Shown here in pieces: positions 34,508-46,699 of a stretch of 64,000 bases of DNA (the first letter of the stretch is position 1; each line of letters starts with the position of its first letter). Both the position numbers and the translations under genes were made by a program. The stretch spans positions 35,106,758 to 35,170,757 of the forward strand of contig NC_133284.1 of the NCBI RefSeq assembly GCF_005239225.2, read 5' to 3'. The notes under the pieces are model-generated. The model had not been told where the DNA came from. It searched no databases and saw only the letters and a program-made list of their open reading frames with translations. The DNA is from Populus alba. Lineage: Eukaryota > Streptophyta > Magnoliopsida > Malpighiales > Salicaceae.

Positions 34508-37500
34508 ATTGAAAATTTTGATAAAACAAAAACTATTTTCTAACTTGTTTATCTAAAATTATTTAATAAACATTATTAGAATCTCAAGAAAGCAATTTAT
34601 CTCTATTTATTTTGTGTATTTTGAGATTTTATTAGATTTTAAAACTTTATTGAAGGCTGATTTAATGAAAATAGAGATAAGAATAATATGTTATTTGCAC
34701 GTTCTCACAAGAGTTTGTTGGCAGTGTTAATAAACTCGTCCCGGCTTAACAAGTTAACATGAAGATCACCTGACAAGTATTCTTGGTCGTCACAAATTTG
34801 AAATTAAATGGTTCCACACCATCAAATTGTGTATATATGCATATATGTGTTTTTAAATTGTTGCATTTTCCATTAAACATTTGTAGGATGTAGTGGAGAA
34901 TTTAAAGAATAGTGGCTCAAGTGTGAAGGAAGAGGAGTTTGAGGGACTTGAATGAAAAGAAGTGACAAAATGAAATGGTAAAAAATAAATTCTCAGGAAT
35001 CAATTCTCTTTAACCTGTTCTCAATCTCTCCCAACTGAACAAAGGACCAAATCCCTCTTTTCTTCCCGACCATGTGCACGCTTCTCTCTGCTTATCATCC
35101 ACTTTATGCCATGAAACAATGATGAAAACCACAGGCTTCCATTTTTTTAGCCGAGAAAGAGGATCCAAACGACTAGAAACCTACTAACCCACGACCCATC
35201 AATGACAAGCCCAGCCTTCTCTCCCGTCAACTAAAAAGCCATCGACAAGCCTTTTCCTTTGGTGAAAAAAAAATATATCTTGGGATTTCAATTAATAATA
35301 TAAATTAAGTTAATTTTTTTTTTAAATATCAAAGTTTTGTTAACCAAGTAATTATAAATTTAAATTTTACAACCACTATTATAACTAATAAAAATTAAAT
35401 TAAATATAAGGTATTATAAATCCATGTAATTTTCAAATTTAAAAAACTTTTACTTGAAAGAGTGTTAAAAAATTATATAAATCACTTGTGAAACGTAATA
35501 GGACCAAACTGTACTATTTCATCAAATCTTCTGGAAACAGTTTTATTCTACTAAATTTTTACATTTATTGTGCTAATTTTACAACAACTAAAAAATCTAT
35601 TTTTATTTTTATTTTTTGTATGACTTATGTTACTATTGTTTTAACGAATAATAAATTGCTAAGTTGTTTCTTGATGAACAATGAATCAACAAACTTTTTA
35701 GTTTTTTTTTTAATTTAATTTTAATAACATTCATATGTGATGTGTGTTATGAGGTTAAAAAAAATAGATAATGCTAGGAATATTTAAATTTTTTATAATA
35801 TTTTTTTATTAGGTGATGTGGCAATCGTTATATAGAAAGATTTTTGAAAAATGAAATATGAATCTTAGCACATTTAATAATGCAATATGATCATTATAGA
35901 ATGTATTGATTAATGCATATTGGCCTGCCATAATACTTATGTTCATCCTTGCATGGCCCGAACTTTGTGCTATGCGACTATCATCAAGTTATATTATGTG
36001 CAGCTTAAGCCAATGCCAAACCAAAAATAAAAAATAAAAATAATAACATAGATTATTATAAAAAAAATTAAAATACTTAATTAGTTTTATGGACAAATCC
36101 AGCATATGTATATAGTGAGCATTCCTTATGGCACTTCATAAACATGTTTAATCTTCTAAATTGTATGTTTATTTTAATTACTAAACAAAAAATAAGATAA
36201 TAGTGTAATAATATATACATGACCGCCTTGATTATTATTATTATTATGGTAATAATGATGGTATATAATTTAAATTTAATACTAAGGATTCCATAACAAA
36301 AATATACTTTGGAATTATTTAATATTGTTTTCAAATTAACCACAAAATTAATTTCCACGCGCTTGTGAAGCATTTTATCAAATTTACTCCCCTCGGATTT
36401 ATTTTTAACTATCATGTAAATAATGTAATGAAAATTGAGATAATAGCACAAGAAAAACATATGATTAATTGTTTTAGTTCAGATGTTTTTAAATTTTTAT
36501 TTTTTTGCATTATTTACATTAAGAACTATGTAAATCTACGAAATTTCACTTCGTATTGCTCATCTAAATTGTCTGATCTACCTATAATGATTGAATTATT
36601 GATAATTATATAACATTTTTTTAATATTAATTAATTTAAACTAATATTCTATGTGTCATTAATAAAGTCATTAAAAATGCACTAATAGCTATGAGTAATG
36701 AAAATTGATGCAATCATTCTAAATTTATTTATTCTTCTTTATTTTTCGGACTCTAAATTGCATATGTTTCATGATTTAAGGGTAAAGAATTCCAAGGATG
36801 GTAGATTCATGGCTCAAGACCGGTTATTGCTGGTCAGCTTCAATTGTAGACTTCATTTTTCTTGTTGGAAACTGTATCTCTGTAAATCATTAGACCTTGG
36901 AGAGCATTCCCCGTATCTCTCTGTAAATTACACGACTTGAATTTGTGGTGAAATCATATGAACCATAAATTTGATGTTCTTGATGTCTATGAAAGTAAAT
37001 GTTCAGAATAAATTAAAATATTAATTTCCAGCAGCGACCATGCAAAGTGGAAGAGTGCCTTTCAAATCGTGACTATACACTATATTTCTCTTTTCATGAA
37101 ATAATGGAATGCACAAGAAGGATCCTTTGGGACTCAGAAAGTCATGCAAATAATAGACGAACGCATCGGTTTTAGCCACAAACATCCCTTTCATGTGCAC
37201 AGTATTCTCCATGGAAAGGAAAAGAGGATAATACCTGGTAATTAAACTCCCTTTCATGTGCACAGTATTAGCCACAAACATCTCAAATTATTGTATACTT
37301 TATTGATGCATGTATTTTCTTTGTTATTTATATGATTCATTAAAAAAAAAAAACTGATTACTGCGAGAGTTTAATTATTTCTTGTTCGATTTCTTGAATT
37401 CAAAGCATTTACAAAAATTTATTATATTTAATATATCAAACAATTCGAGTCAGGACATGTACCTGTTATAAAAACTTAGAACAGTCGGAGTTTTACTCGC

Positions 37501-37817
37501 TCACCTGAATCCACAAAGTGTGCTTTTCAAGAGGTGGAGTTTCCTCGAATCCAAAAAGAATTTGTTCTGATTAATGTTTAAACTAGTTTTAAAATACATG
37601 TTATTATTTAAAAAAATTAATTAATTGGATGATTATCATTATTTTGATCATATGATTCTAAATAATAAATTAACAATAGAAGAGAGATAGTTAAATAAAG
37701 ACTTTGATTAATTAAAATATAAATTTTAAAATACTACAAACTTGAAGCATGTACAATGTTTATTTTTATTACACTAATGAAAATCTAAAACATAATTAAC
37801 CTAGCCACTTATCGATT
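34508..37817. other. Intergenic region without recognisable genes
   Basis: AT-rich. Short open frames (for example 36698-36940) show no family I can name. An ATT repeat lies near 36231-36245. Confidence 0.4.
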
Positions 37818-39976
37818 TCATTTAAGAATTAAGAGCTTACGAGAAGCAGTGCACCATCTAGCATAAGAGGCATGGAGGTTAGGCCAGTCAGAAGACGGGC
37901 TATATGTGAAGTGGTGCAGCCACAAAGACAAGACCTCCTCCTGCTCTTCTTCATGTTCCAGCCTATCTATCATCTCTTCCAATGTTCTCTCTAGTTCAGC
38001 CCTTTCTCTCACGCTGAGGACTGGTGCATCGGAGCCATTGCTTGCTCTACATAGTAATGGCAGCCAAGACATCATCATCTTCATCATCGTTTGCCTTTCT
38101 TGTTCTCTTTGGCCTTCTTCAGTTTCTTCAAGTCCCAACTCCTTGGCTTGTTTAAACAGGAACGCTGAAAAGAATTTCAAGCAGTTAAACACACTCTTAG
38201 TATAGATTTAAACAAATTAAACACAGAAGAATCAGCAAGCAATTAGGAAGCCTTGTCTCCTCTTCTTTTTCCCCCTTTTTTTGAATATTTTTCACTGCAA
38301 GTTCATTAGTTGAGCCTGTAGGTTTCTTGCTTTAACCATGGATGAGAAACATTCAGAAAAACTCGCATAAGAACAAACCTGCACCTGTCTCATGCATCAC
38401 GACATGATCCTATAGGACTTATTATTGATTGGAATTTCTTGTTTGACCAATGAAGAGTGCGTCTATATAATTTATTTAAAAACAATTGTACATAAGACTG
38501 TTTTTCCTTTCAATCACAGGATTCTATGCATGTCAGCCCTCACGAACACATCCCATTAGTAGAATTCTCTTGTTCTTTATCTGTGGTTTAAATAGTGGTC
38601 AAACTCGGATGGCCGCAGTACCTGGTCTCTGTAATTGGCCGTCAAGAAACTTTTCTGAGATAAATTCTATGCATTGACATTTTATTCATTAAAAAACATC
38701 TACCATCTTATTAATTAATTTTTTTTCCATAAAATAAAATAGAAATATTTGTTCATGTAGTTTTCCCAAATAATATCATGAAATTTTAAACTTGTTGTTA
38801 AACTTGGTTGCCATCCGTTAAATTATTCTTAGAAAACTAGTGATATGAAGTTTGATTTAAGCTGAATTTTAAATTGAGCTGATTTTAACTTGATCTGATA
38901 GACCCAACTAAATTGTCAACTATATTATCAACAAAAAAGAAGTGCTAGCAAAGAGTGTTAATTGAAGTGCAATCAATGGCGTATAATCAAAATGAGGGAA
39001 AATCAAACCAATCAAGAATATAAGCAATCAAAAACTAAAATAGAACCTTTTCTAAGAATGTATGTATTGATTGAAAAATAATAATAATAGCCGTTTAACT
39101 TCGTTTAGGAAATTAAAGCTCTGGCTTAGGCCCAATTAGTCCTGAAAGAATTAACTTACCTGAGACTTTCACCAGTGAACCCTGTAGCCGAGCCTCAGCT
39201 GAGAGAGCAAGCCATGCCATGTTTGAAGCCGAAGCCCACCTCCAAACAGCTTCTTCCCCACATCCACAAGTAGCCAATTTCTGACCCAACCAAAGCAGCT
39301 CAGCCGCCAACTTCTCTGCGGACCGGTCCAACCCTTCTCCACCTCTACCAAACCTGGCCCAACTCCTATCCCGAACAGCCCGAACTGCTTTTAAGACCCG
39401 GTTCAACCGATCATTAACTGGTCCAGTCCTTGAGCCGCCATTTTCACCCCCATCACGCCCTATTTCCATCATGGCTGCTTCAAGCTGGCTAAGAGTCCTT
39501 GAAAAAGCCGCAGATAAAACCCCACGGTTGACTTCTCGTAAAGCCTCGAAGTTTTCTTTATGGTTATCATCTATAAGCTTCTCTGCTAATGATCTCACTA
39601 TTTCATACTTTCTTGAGCTAACAGGAATATCATTGACGATTGACAATAGCTGTGTAAGTGCTCGAGCAATACCTGAATCTCCAAAACTTGATGAGGGCAA
39701 GTAGTTTTCACTTTTGGGTGGCTTAAGAGGATGGTACTGATGAAAATTGTTGTTATTATGATCTTGGTCACTAGGGTTTAAAGAAGGGAATAGAGAAGGA
39801 AGTAAACGTAAAAAGAAGAGAAAAGAAGTGACAAGAAGATAACGAATGTGTTCAAGAAGTTTATATTTTTGTGCTAAGGTAACAAGGGATTTATCAGCAA
39901 AGATAAATATGGTGGTTGCTACGTTTCTTATTAGCAAAGGAGCTATGGTGGTGGGAGAGGTTTCCATCATGCCCAT
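37818..39976 (-). CDS. Plant protein of unknown function, 387 aa
   Basis: Exon 1 is 39976-39160 and exon 2 is 38164-37818, joined through a GTAAGT donor and TTTTCAG acceptor; 1164 nt. I do not recognise the family. Visible features: a hydrophobic stretch near residues 47-63 (LLVTSFLFFLRLLPSLF) that could be a membrane anchor; an Asn/His/Pro-rich linker; helical, Arg-rich sequence; a WLGQKLATCGCGEEAVWRW segment; and exon 2 with MMSWLPLLCRASNGSDAPVL, an acidic coiled-coil-like helix (ERTLEEMIDRLEHEEEQEEV) and a conserved-looking tail HASYARWCTASRKL. Both exons have strong coding character and no stops. The intron is about 1 kb. Start is the first ATG of the frame (MGMMETS). Confidence 0.85.
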
Positions 39977-40527
39977 GTTTTGATGGAGTATACTTTTTAG
40001 GCTTTTCTATCTGGTCATGTGAAGAAGAGAAACTATGTGGTTGTCTTGTAGTTTTTTTTTTGTTAAGAATACAAGGAAAATAAATAGAGGGGGTGCGGAT
40101 GGTTTTGTTTTGGTACTTAGAGAGGTGAGAGATCGATGAAGTGATTACAGCTGTGTGTGGCTAAGGAGCAATTAATCACGACATGGTCAAGTCATAATTG
40201 GGTCATTTGATTGGAATATGTGGTGATTGGTAAGCACTAGTTCCATGAGATTTATTAGGGTTGTTAAAAAAAACGACTAATATATATTATTTGCATTATT
40301 CAATTCAATAAAATTAGATAATATAAATATTTATAAATGATGGTGAATTAAAAAAAATTAAAAATGAATATCATGGGTCTATTAAACCTGGTCAATCTGA
40401 TCCAACTCATATACCTTATAATAATAAATTTAATTTGTTGAAATATGTCATATCTTTTTTTTGCAATTGATTTTTATATTTTAGTTAATTGATTTAGTTG
40501 ATGTATCAAGCCTAAATTGTGTATTCC
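39977..40527. other. Upstream region of the unknown-function gene
   Basis: Likely holds its 5' UTR and promoter; a minus-strand CTATTTATTT at about 40080 could serve as a TATA element. No gene. Confidence 0.4.
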
Positions 40528-40690
40528 AGTTAGAGAATAGAAGAATAATATAATTGTATAAAATAGTAATGGTTGTGTGTGTGAGCAGCAACCATCCTTT
40601 ATGTATATATATGTTTAGGGTTATATGCGATAGTAATTGTGGAAAACATTGCACATGATAATTACACTATATATATGATAAGTTGAAGAG
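40528..40690 (-). repeat. Copia 3' LTR (left, about 163 bp)
   Basis: Shares with the right LTR GAGAATAGAAGAAYAATATAA, TAGTAATGGTTG and CACTATATATATGATAAGTTG. It contains about 57 bp (TATGTATATATATGTTTAGGG and neighbours) that the right LTR lacks. Confidence 0.8.
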
Positions 40691-43299
40691 AGGGATTCCA
40701 CTCGAAGCTTGGACCGAAAATGAGCAAAAGGTGTAGATGGTAGCAATTTGGTAAGGACATCAACTAGATGATCCTTCGAATAGATGAACCGAACTTGAAT
40801 CTCCTTCTTGATAACTCAATCACGAACAAAATGGTAGTTCATCTGAACATGTTTAGCATGAACATAAAAGGCAAGGTTTACTAACATAAATGTTGCCCCT
40901 AATTATCGTACCATAAGGTAGTTATAGGTGGAGAAGAAAGACGAAGTTCTGACAGTAACAAACAAAGCCATAGGATTTCAGTAGTGCCATTAGCGAAGCC
41001 TTGTATTCGGCTTTTGTGAAGGATCTTGCAATAGTACGTTTCTTCCCAAATTTCAAAGAAACATTGTATTACTAAGATACACCAAATAACCACCAGTAGA
41101 TTTTTTATCATCAACATAATCTGCATCAGTAAAGTCATAAAGGGACAGGGATGACCCTTGAGCAACATGTAAACTATAAGATGTCATAGCTTAAAGATAT
41201 CGTAAAATATATTTAACAGCCGCCTAGTAGTCCTTAGTAGGAGCATGCATGAATTGACACACCCTATTGACAGCATAACATATATCAAGTCTGGTAAAAG
41301 TAAGATACTGCAAAGCACTAGCAATTTGTCTATACTTAGTGGAATCAAAGAACGGAGCACCTGACAATATGGTCAACGTAGAAGAAGGGGATGGAGGAGT
41401 GTCAACAATTTTACAAGATGACATACCTACTCGTCAAATGATATCAGTAGCATATTTATGTTGACATAACATGTAGAATGCCCCTAAAGGTGGTTTTTAC
41501 CTCAATGCCCAAGAAGTAATGCAAAGTATCTAAATCTTGAAGCTTGAATTCTAAGCTCAGTAGAGCAATCAATCGATGGAGTAACTTAGAGTTACTCTTG
41601 GTCAATAGAGTATCATCAATATACACAAGTAAATATAAAGGAGCACCACCAAAAAAGAGGATGAAGAGAGAGGTGTCAACCTTAGATGCTTGGAAACCAA
41701 TGGAGAGCAGAAAGTCACTTAATCATTTGTATTAGGCCGGATGAGCTTACTTAATAACATATAGTGATTTATGAAGATGGCATACATATGGAGGAAAAAT
41801 AGAGTGAACAGAACCATGGGGTTGGTCCATGTACACCTCTTCTTGAATGATGTCATTTAGAAAAGTATTGTAAACATCCAACTGATGAATCGGCCAACCA
41901 TGAGAGACAACGATAGTAAGTACTAACCGAATGGTGGTAGGCTTGATTACGGTACTAAATGTCACTTAATGTCAATCCTTTCTTGTTGAGTGAACCCCAT
42001 CGACACTAGCTGAGCTTTGTATCTCTCAACACTAGATAGTTGGGGGCATTGTTGTGCTAAATGCCCAAAACTATAACAAAGCTGACATTTTATTTTCCGC
42101 GGATTAGACCACTGACTGGAACTCCCAAAAAAATTGCCTTGTTACCCAAACTTTTATCCAACAAACTGTCCAAAACCAAAACCATTACAGTTAATATTCT
42201 TACCAGAGTTATACCAATTTGTTCTATGATTGAGATAGCCACAATTATGATTTTTCCATCCTCCACGAAAATGACCCTTGCGACCAGAATTTTGTTTATA
42301 ATTGTTACCTGAAGACCATGATTGATGCTATGAGAGGAAGGCTGAGAGAGGTTGAGATGGTGTTGGTAGCAGTGGGACTGTCATGATGGGTTGAAGAGAA
42401 GCCTTGTGTAGAAACTCATCTATAAGAAGATGGCTGTGAAGATTAGTGTATGAAATAGGTTCTGCTCTAATGGAGAGGATGGTAACTAGGTCCTTAAATT
42501 CTCCTATCAATCCATAAAATATGTAAAGGTTAAAATCTTCCATAAACAGTGGCCTACCAGCAACAACAAGCTCATTAAATAACATCTTGGCTTGCTGCAA
42601 ATAAGCACTAACAGTGTTATCATTCTGCCTCGGGTCTTGAAATGATCCATGGAGTTGCATGATTTGTGAGTTAGAGGGTGAAGTAAGAGAAGTTTTAAGA
42701 GTTGTCCACAGACCATAGGATGTCTGGCAATCAATGACAAAATGCAGCACTTTAGTAGACAGAGACGATAGAATAACACTTTTAATCAATTAATCTTCCT
42801 ACTTCCATGACAAGTATGACGGATTAAGAGCAGACAAAGCCATATCAGCAGATGGTACATATGTAAGGGGTATGGGAAAGATCCATCAACATCGGAGTAC
42901 ATACTTTGGCCTAACAAGTAAGGTTTCATCTACATCCTTCAATATAAGAAATCTGTGTATGATAATTTTAAAGAGATTACTTGTTGAGTGTTTGATAGAG
43001 GAACAATCTTGTGAGAGGGTATGGTTGTTGCTGTGAAATTAGAGGAAGGAACCATTGCAACATATTAGACGTGTGGGAAGGCAATAATTAAGGTGTTGTT
43101 AATGGCTGCAATAAAAGAATGAATGTCAAAGAAGAGTAATTCATTACTAGAAGAAAAAATAGTAGTAGCAGCCGATACACCACTAGAGGGAAGGATTGTT
43201 GCAGCAAAAGAGAGAATTGATGCAACCATGTGAAAGTCTATACTTTGGGTGCTTACAGAGTCCAAAATGAAAAGGAATATCAAGTCTGCTCTAATACCA

Positions 43300-43402
43300 A
43301 GTTAAAGAATAGAAGAACAATATAATTGTATGAAATAGTAATGGTTGCATGTGTGAGAAAACACTGCACATTATAATTACACTATATATATGATAAGTTG
43401 TT
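43300..43402 (-). repeat. Copia 5' LTR (right, about 103 bp, internally deleted)
   Basis: Direct repeat of the left LTR with about 57 bp missing between GTGTGAG and AAAACACTGCACA. It abuts the PBS. Confidence 0.8.
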
Positions 43403-45026
43403 CGTAATAATCAAAACTTATAACATGTTTGAGATAATTTATTAAACCCAAATCTTGTTTCTAATTAAGCTCAATCCATGAAAATTAGTGATATAAGCTT
43501 AACTCGTAGATAACTATAATATCCATAAAAGATATAGATTAACTTAATATATTCAACTCATTTACATAAAAAAACATAAAAATTAAATGAATAACTATAT
43601 TTATAAACACTCGTAAGATCTTATATAGTTGGCAACTTTGTTCTTTGATATTATTTGATTGATTAATATGAAAATTTAATGATTCATACTTTGGTTTGCG
43701 TAGGATTCATAATCAAAATTGCTACAATATCAATTGCCTGCTCAATTATCAATTCAATCAAACCATAAAGTTATAAGTATTGATCCAAGAATTTGATTAT
43801 ATCATATCTCAACTTGGGTTTAACAATTATTCCTTCTAGAATATTAGGTTAAGCATGTCAACTTAAATTACAAATATAGTTATTAAATTTAACTTGAAAG
43901 TATATAATCGAGATTATAAATTGTATGGGTTCCAAACAACATTAATTTAATAATAATAAAAAAGTCAAATAAAGTTTTAATTGTATCACAAATTCATCCA
44001 TTACATCGACCAAATCTATTCTATATTAATATTTTTTCATACAAAATTAGAAGAAGAATCGGTCGGGTCTTGAGTTCACTTTGACAGCCAGGCCAGATTT
44101 AATATTAGCTGTTACAGATCAATCTAGGCTGTGGAGCCGAAATCCGTAGTGTGAATAGGTAGAGTGCAGCTTTTGTTTAGAATAGCTTGTGAAACAAAGA
44201 ATAGAGCTTTGGCTAAACTTGCTTGTATTTTGCTTTTCTTTTATAGCCCAGCCACTTAAACATGGATGTGGCAGGCTTTCTCATGAATTGGATGGACGAA
44301 ATGTTTTTATAGGTCAACTATGGACTGGTTTTGGTATCATTGTTATTTTTTGTTTTTAAAACTTTTTTTTGTCAAGTATTTTCATTAATTATCCTGATTT
44401 TCATCTTTTCTTTTACGTATTTCTACCACTATTCCTTATTTTATGTTTTTAAAATCTGTTTGCAAAATTCTAAACTCAATTATAATATTCAATTTACTTC
44501 TATTTTTCAATTTTGTCAATTATGTTTTTCCTAACAAAATTATACATAGTTTAATAATTGCAAACTAATAAGGTGTTTTCTAAAAAAGAGGGGAAGAAGA
44601 AGAAGAAGAAGGAATTGGTGATAGAATTTTCCTTGATGGAGAAGTCTTCAATATTCCTCCAAGTATATTCACTCCTTGATGATTACATTTAAGAAACAAA
44701 TATCAGTAATTTCTACTCCAATATAATCCTCAGCCTCTTGAAACAGCATGTGACAGCTTCCTTTTATTTTCTTTTTACAAGGAAGGGGACATGCTCAAAA
44801 CTAGCCATGTCAATCACACCAGGACTTGATCAACCAAGATCCACCATGTTTTTTCGAATAGAGATTCCACAACTGATAGCCCACAAAGAGCTAGAAAAAC
44901 ATAAGCTATCCAAAAATAGGACTTGAATTCAGAGCCTCCTTGATCCTTGGCCAAGCCTTGACCATTTTTGCAACGTATAATAGCTTTTTGTTACATATTT
45001 TCAATCATCCTGTTTTAAGCAAATGC
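43403..45026. other. Intergenic region
   Basis: No recognisable gene. The last part probably holds the 3' UTR of the hydrolase gene. Confidence 0.4.
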
Positions 45027-46408
45027 TCATCCTTGATTCTTGCCATGGATGAAATCTGTCAAGGATCCTGGAGATGGAGATGGAAATGCGGCTGAATCAA
45101 TGAGGAATGATTTTAAGTGCTTAGCAAATTCCTTGGCCTTCTCTAAATTAACTGCATGTCCTGCATTCTTAATGATCACTAGCTGAGAACTTTCTCCCAC
45201 ATGCCTGTAAAAGAGCAGTGCAAGAATTTAAACTGCTAGGAAATAGTTGATTGCAGGAAAAAAAGACTCAAATTTTCAGAAATTCAAATGCCAAAATCAA
45301 CAAAGAGTTTTGTTTTAACCTTTTCAATCTGTGCCCCAATTCCACAGGGAAGATTTGGTCTTTCTCTCCCCATATTATTAACGTTGGCTGCTTTGCAGGA
45401 CAAAAAAGAAGAAGAAAAGAAACTGTTTTAAAGATTCATTAACACATCCTTTAGCACCATTGCCTCCTATGGTGTCAAGTGTCAGAGGCTATAAATTGGC
45501 ACAAAATCAAGGATTTGAACTAGATAGGTCAAGAATGGTAAGGAACCTGAGTGATCTTTGGTAGAACAGAAAGGTTTCGACCATGAAGTATGGCTTGGAT
45601 CAATTCCCTCTTCTCCTTAACATAATCTGTACACATAACCTGTCAGAGAAGAAACATTGCAGACTGTAAACCGAAAGATTATCATCAATGTATCGAAGGG
45701 TAATTGTTCTTGCTTATTGGGCCTAACCTCCGAAAAAAATCCATTAAATGTAATAATTCACAGAAGGTTAGAAGGACTTGCATCAATAAAATCTGTGAGA
45801 AAGAAAGACGGTATGCCTACGGCAGGTTTGACAAACGAAAACCGCATCAACTCCCTCAATTTCTCTGCTGTCTGTGGCAACAAAATGCTGGCTGCTTCAT
45901 CCAAATTTGGAACAGCAAACAAACCATTGCCCATATCCTTTTCTTCCAAGCAAACCCCAGCGCAACACAACACAACTTTTTCTATTTTCTCTTGAAACTG
46001 TGCAGCCATGCTATACCCCACAAATCCTCCATAGCTGATCCCAACAAGGTTCATTCTTTGCACCCCGTGTGCCTCCATTAGCCTCATAACGCATTGAGCC
46101 TGGAAAGACTCGGTTCTTTCAGGCCTGGATGTGTAGGACTCACCGAAGAAAAGAAGGTCCGGAACATAGACATTGAAACGTGATGTGAAGATATGGAGAT
46201 GCTGGCCATATTGCCACATTGCATTGGCTCCAAAGCCATGGAGAAGCAGAAGACTGGGTTTCGATGATTTGATGATTCTTGGTACCCAACAATGCATGAT
46301 GGTGCCATCTCCCAGATTTGCGGAGTGGGCACGAAGACCGGCCTTGGCGAATGAGTAGCGGTAGAACCAATCCCGGGATGCTGTAAAGCTGAAACATTTT
46401 GACATCAT
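45027..46408 (-). CDS. Alpha/beta hydrolase
   Basis: Four exons: 46408-45782, 45639-45547, 45387-45320, 45204-45027; 966 nt, 321 aa. It has the alpha/beta hydrolase fold signature: oxyanion region LLLLHGFGANAMWQYG (53-68), nucleophile elbow LVGISYGGF (Ser125), acid in IIWGEKDQIFP (Asp250) and NAGHAVNLEK (His279). The triad is complete, so it is probably an active esterase/hydrolase; the substrate is unknown. Intron 1 has a GC donor (GAT|GCAAGT) with a CAG acceptor, while the others are GT-AG. Reading through the donor as coding adds only ASPSNLL and a stop, so the GC-AG choice restores the conserved VMCTDYVKEKRELIQ. An AT-rich TATATA lies about 45 nt before the ATG on the minus strand. Confidence 0.92.
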
Positions 46409-46699
46409 GTTTCTTGATATATGTATGAAAATCAGAATATATAATTATGTATGATTCTTGAATTCTTGGCTTTCAGTCCTAGCAATCTACAAAGACAAAA
46501 AACATCCGAGATTGTACCTAACAATTTTTTTTTTTTTTTTTGCACTAACAGGATCGAAAACTTTAAATCCTTTGTCTTTTGTTTCAATGGTCAAGTGACC
46601 ATAAAAAAAGTTAGTAAACAGATATAATTGGAAAAGACTCTTCCCAACAATTCGGAATCAAAAAAAAAAGTGCACTACTTTTAATGATACTCACAAAAA

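Larger units (their letters stand above)
29200..34510. repeat. Tandem repeat domain with GGGTCTGG...CCAGACCC hairpins
   Basis: A block built around GGTCTGGYTTGRYAGCCARACCC recurs at about 30480-30650, 30900-31050, 31263-31440 and 32300-32352 continued at 34453-34500, with a decayed copy near 29343. Spacing is 360-425 bp between the middle units and about 1.0-1.1 kb at the outer ones. The outer ones also contain a second shared segment (29540-29850 and 31560-31865, TTATAGTGATCGATCATC). Each unit has inverted AGCCAGACCC / GGGTTTGGCT pairs. A SINE and a solo LTR are inserted. No coding sequence is convincing. Confidence 0.75.
40528..43402 (-). mobile_element. Small internally deleted Ty1/copia retrotransposon
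   Basis: Minus-strand order: right LTR (about 43300-43402), PBS TGGTATTAGAGC (about 43289-43300), then gag 42789-42060 (SYGLWTTLKTSLTSPSNSQI, with an intact CCHC knuckle CQLCYSFGHLAQQC). This is fused directly to RT at SVERYKAQLVSMGFTQQ (about 42010). RT follows (41965-41747, [21 protein letters not shown]; 41424-41224, LQYLTFTRLDICYAVNRVCQ), then RNase H (ADYVDDKKSTGGYLVY, about 41100) and the left LTR (40528-40690). Protease, integrase and the RT N-terminus are missing. Frameshifts and stops occur in the pol part. Confidence 0.88.

Noticed and set aside
36698..36940. 80-aa frame (FHDLRVKNSKDGRFMAQDR)
   Set aside because: It looked slightly protein-like, but I could not match it to a family and no exon context surrounds it.
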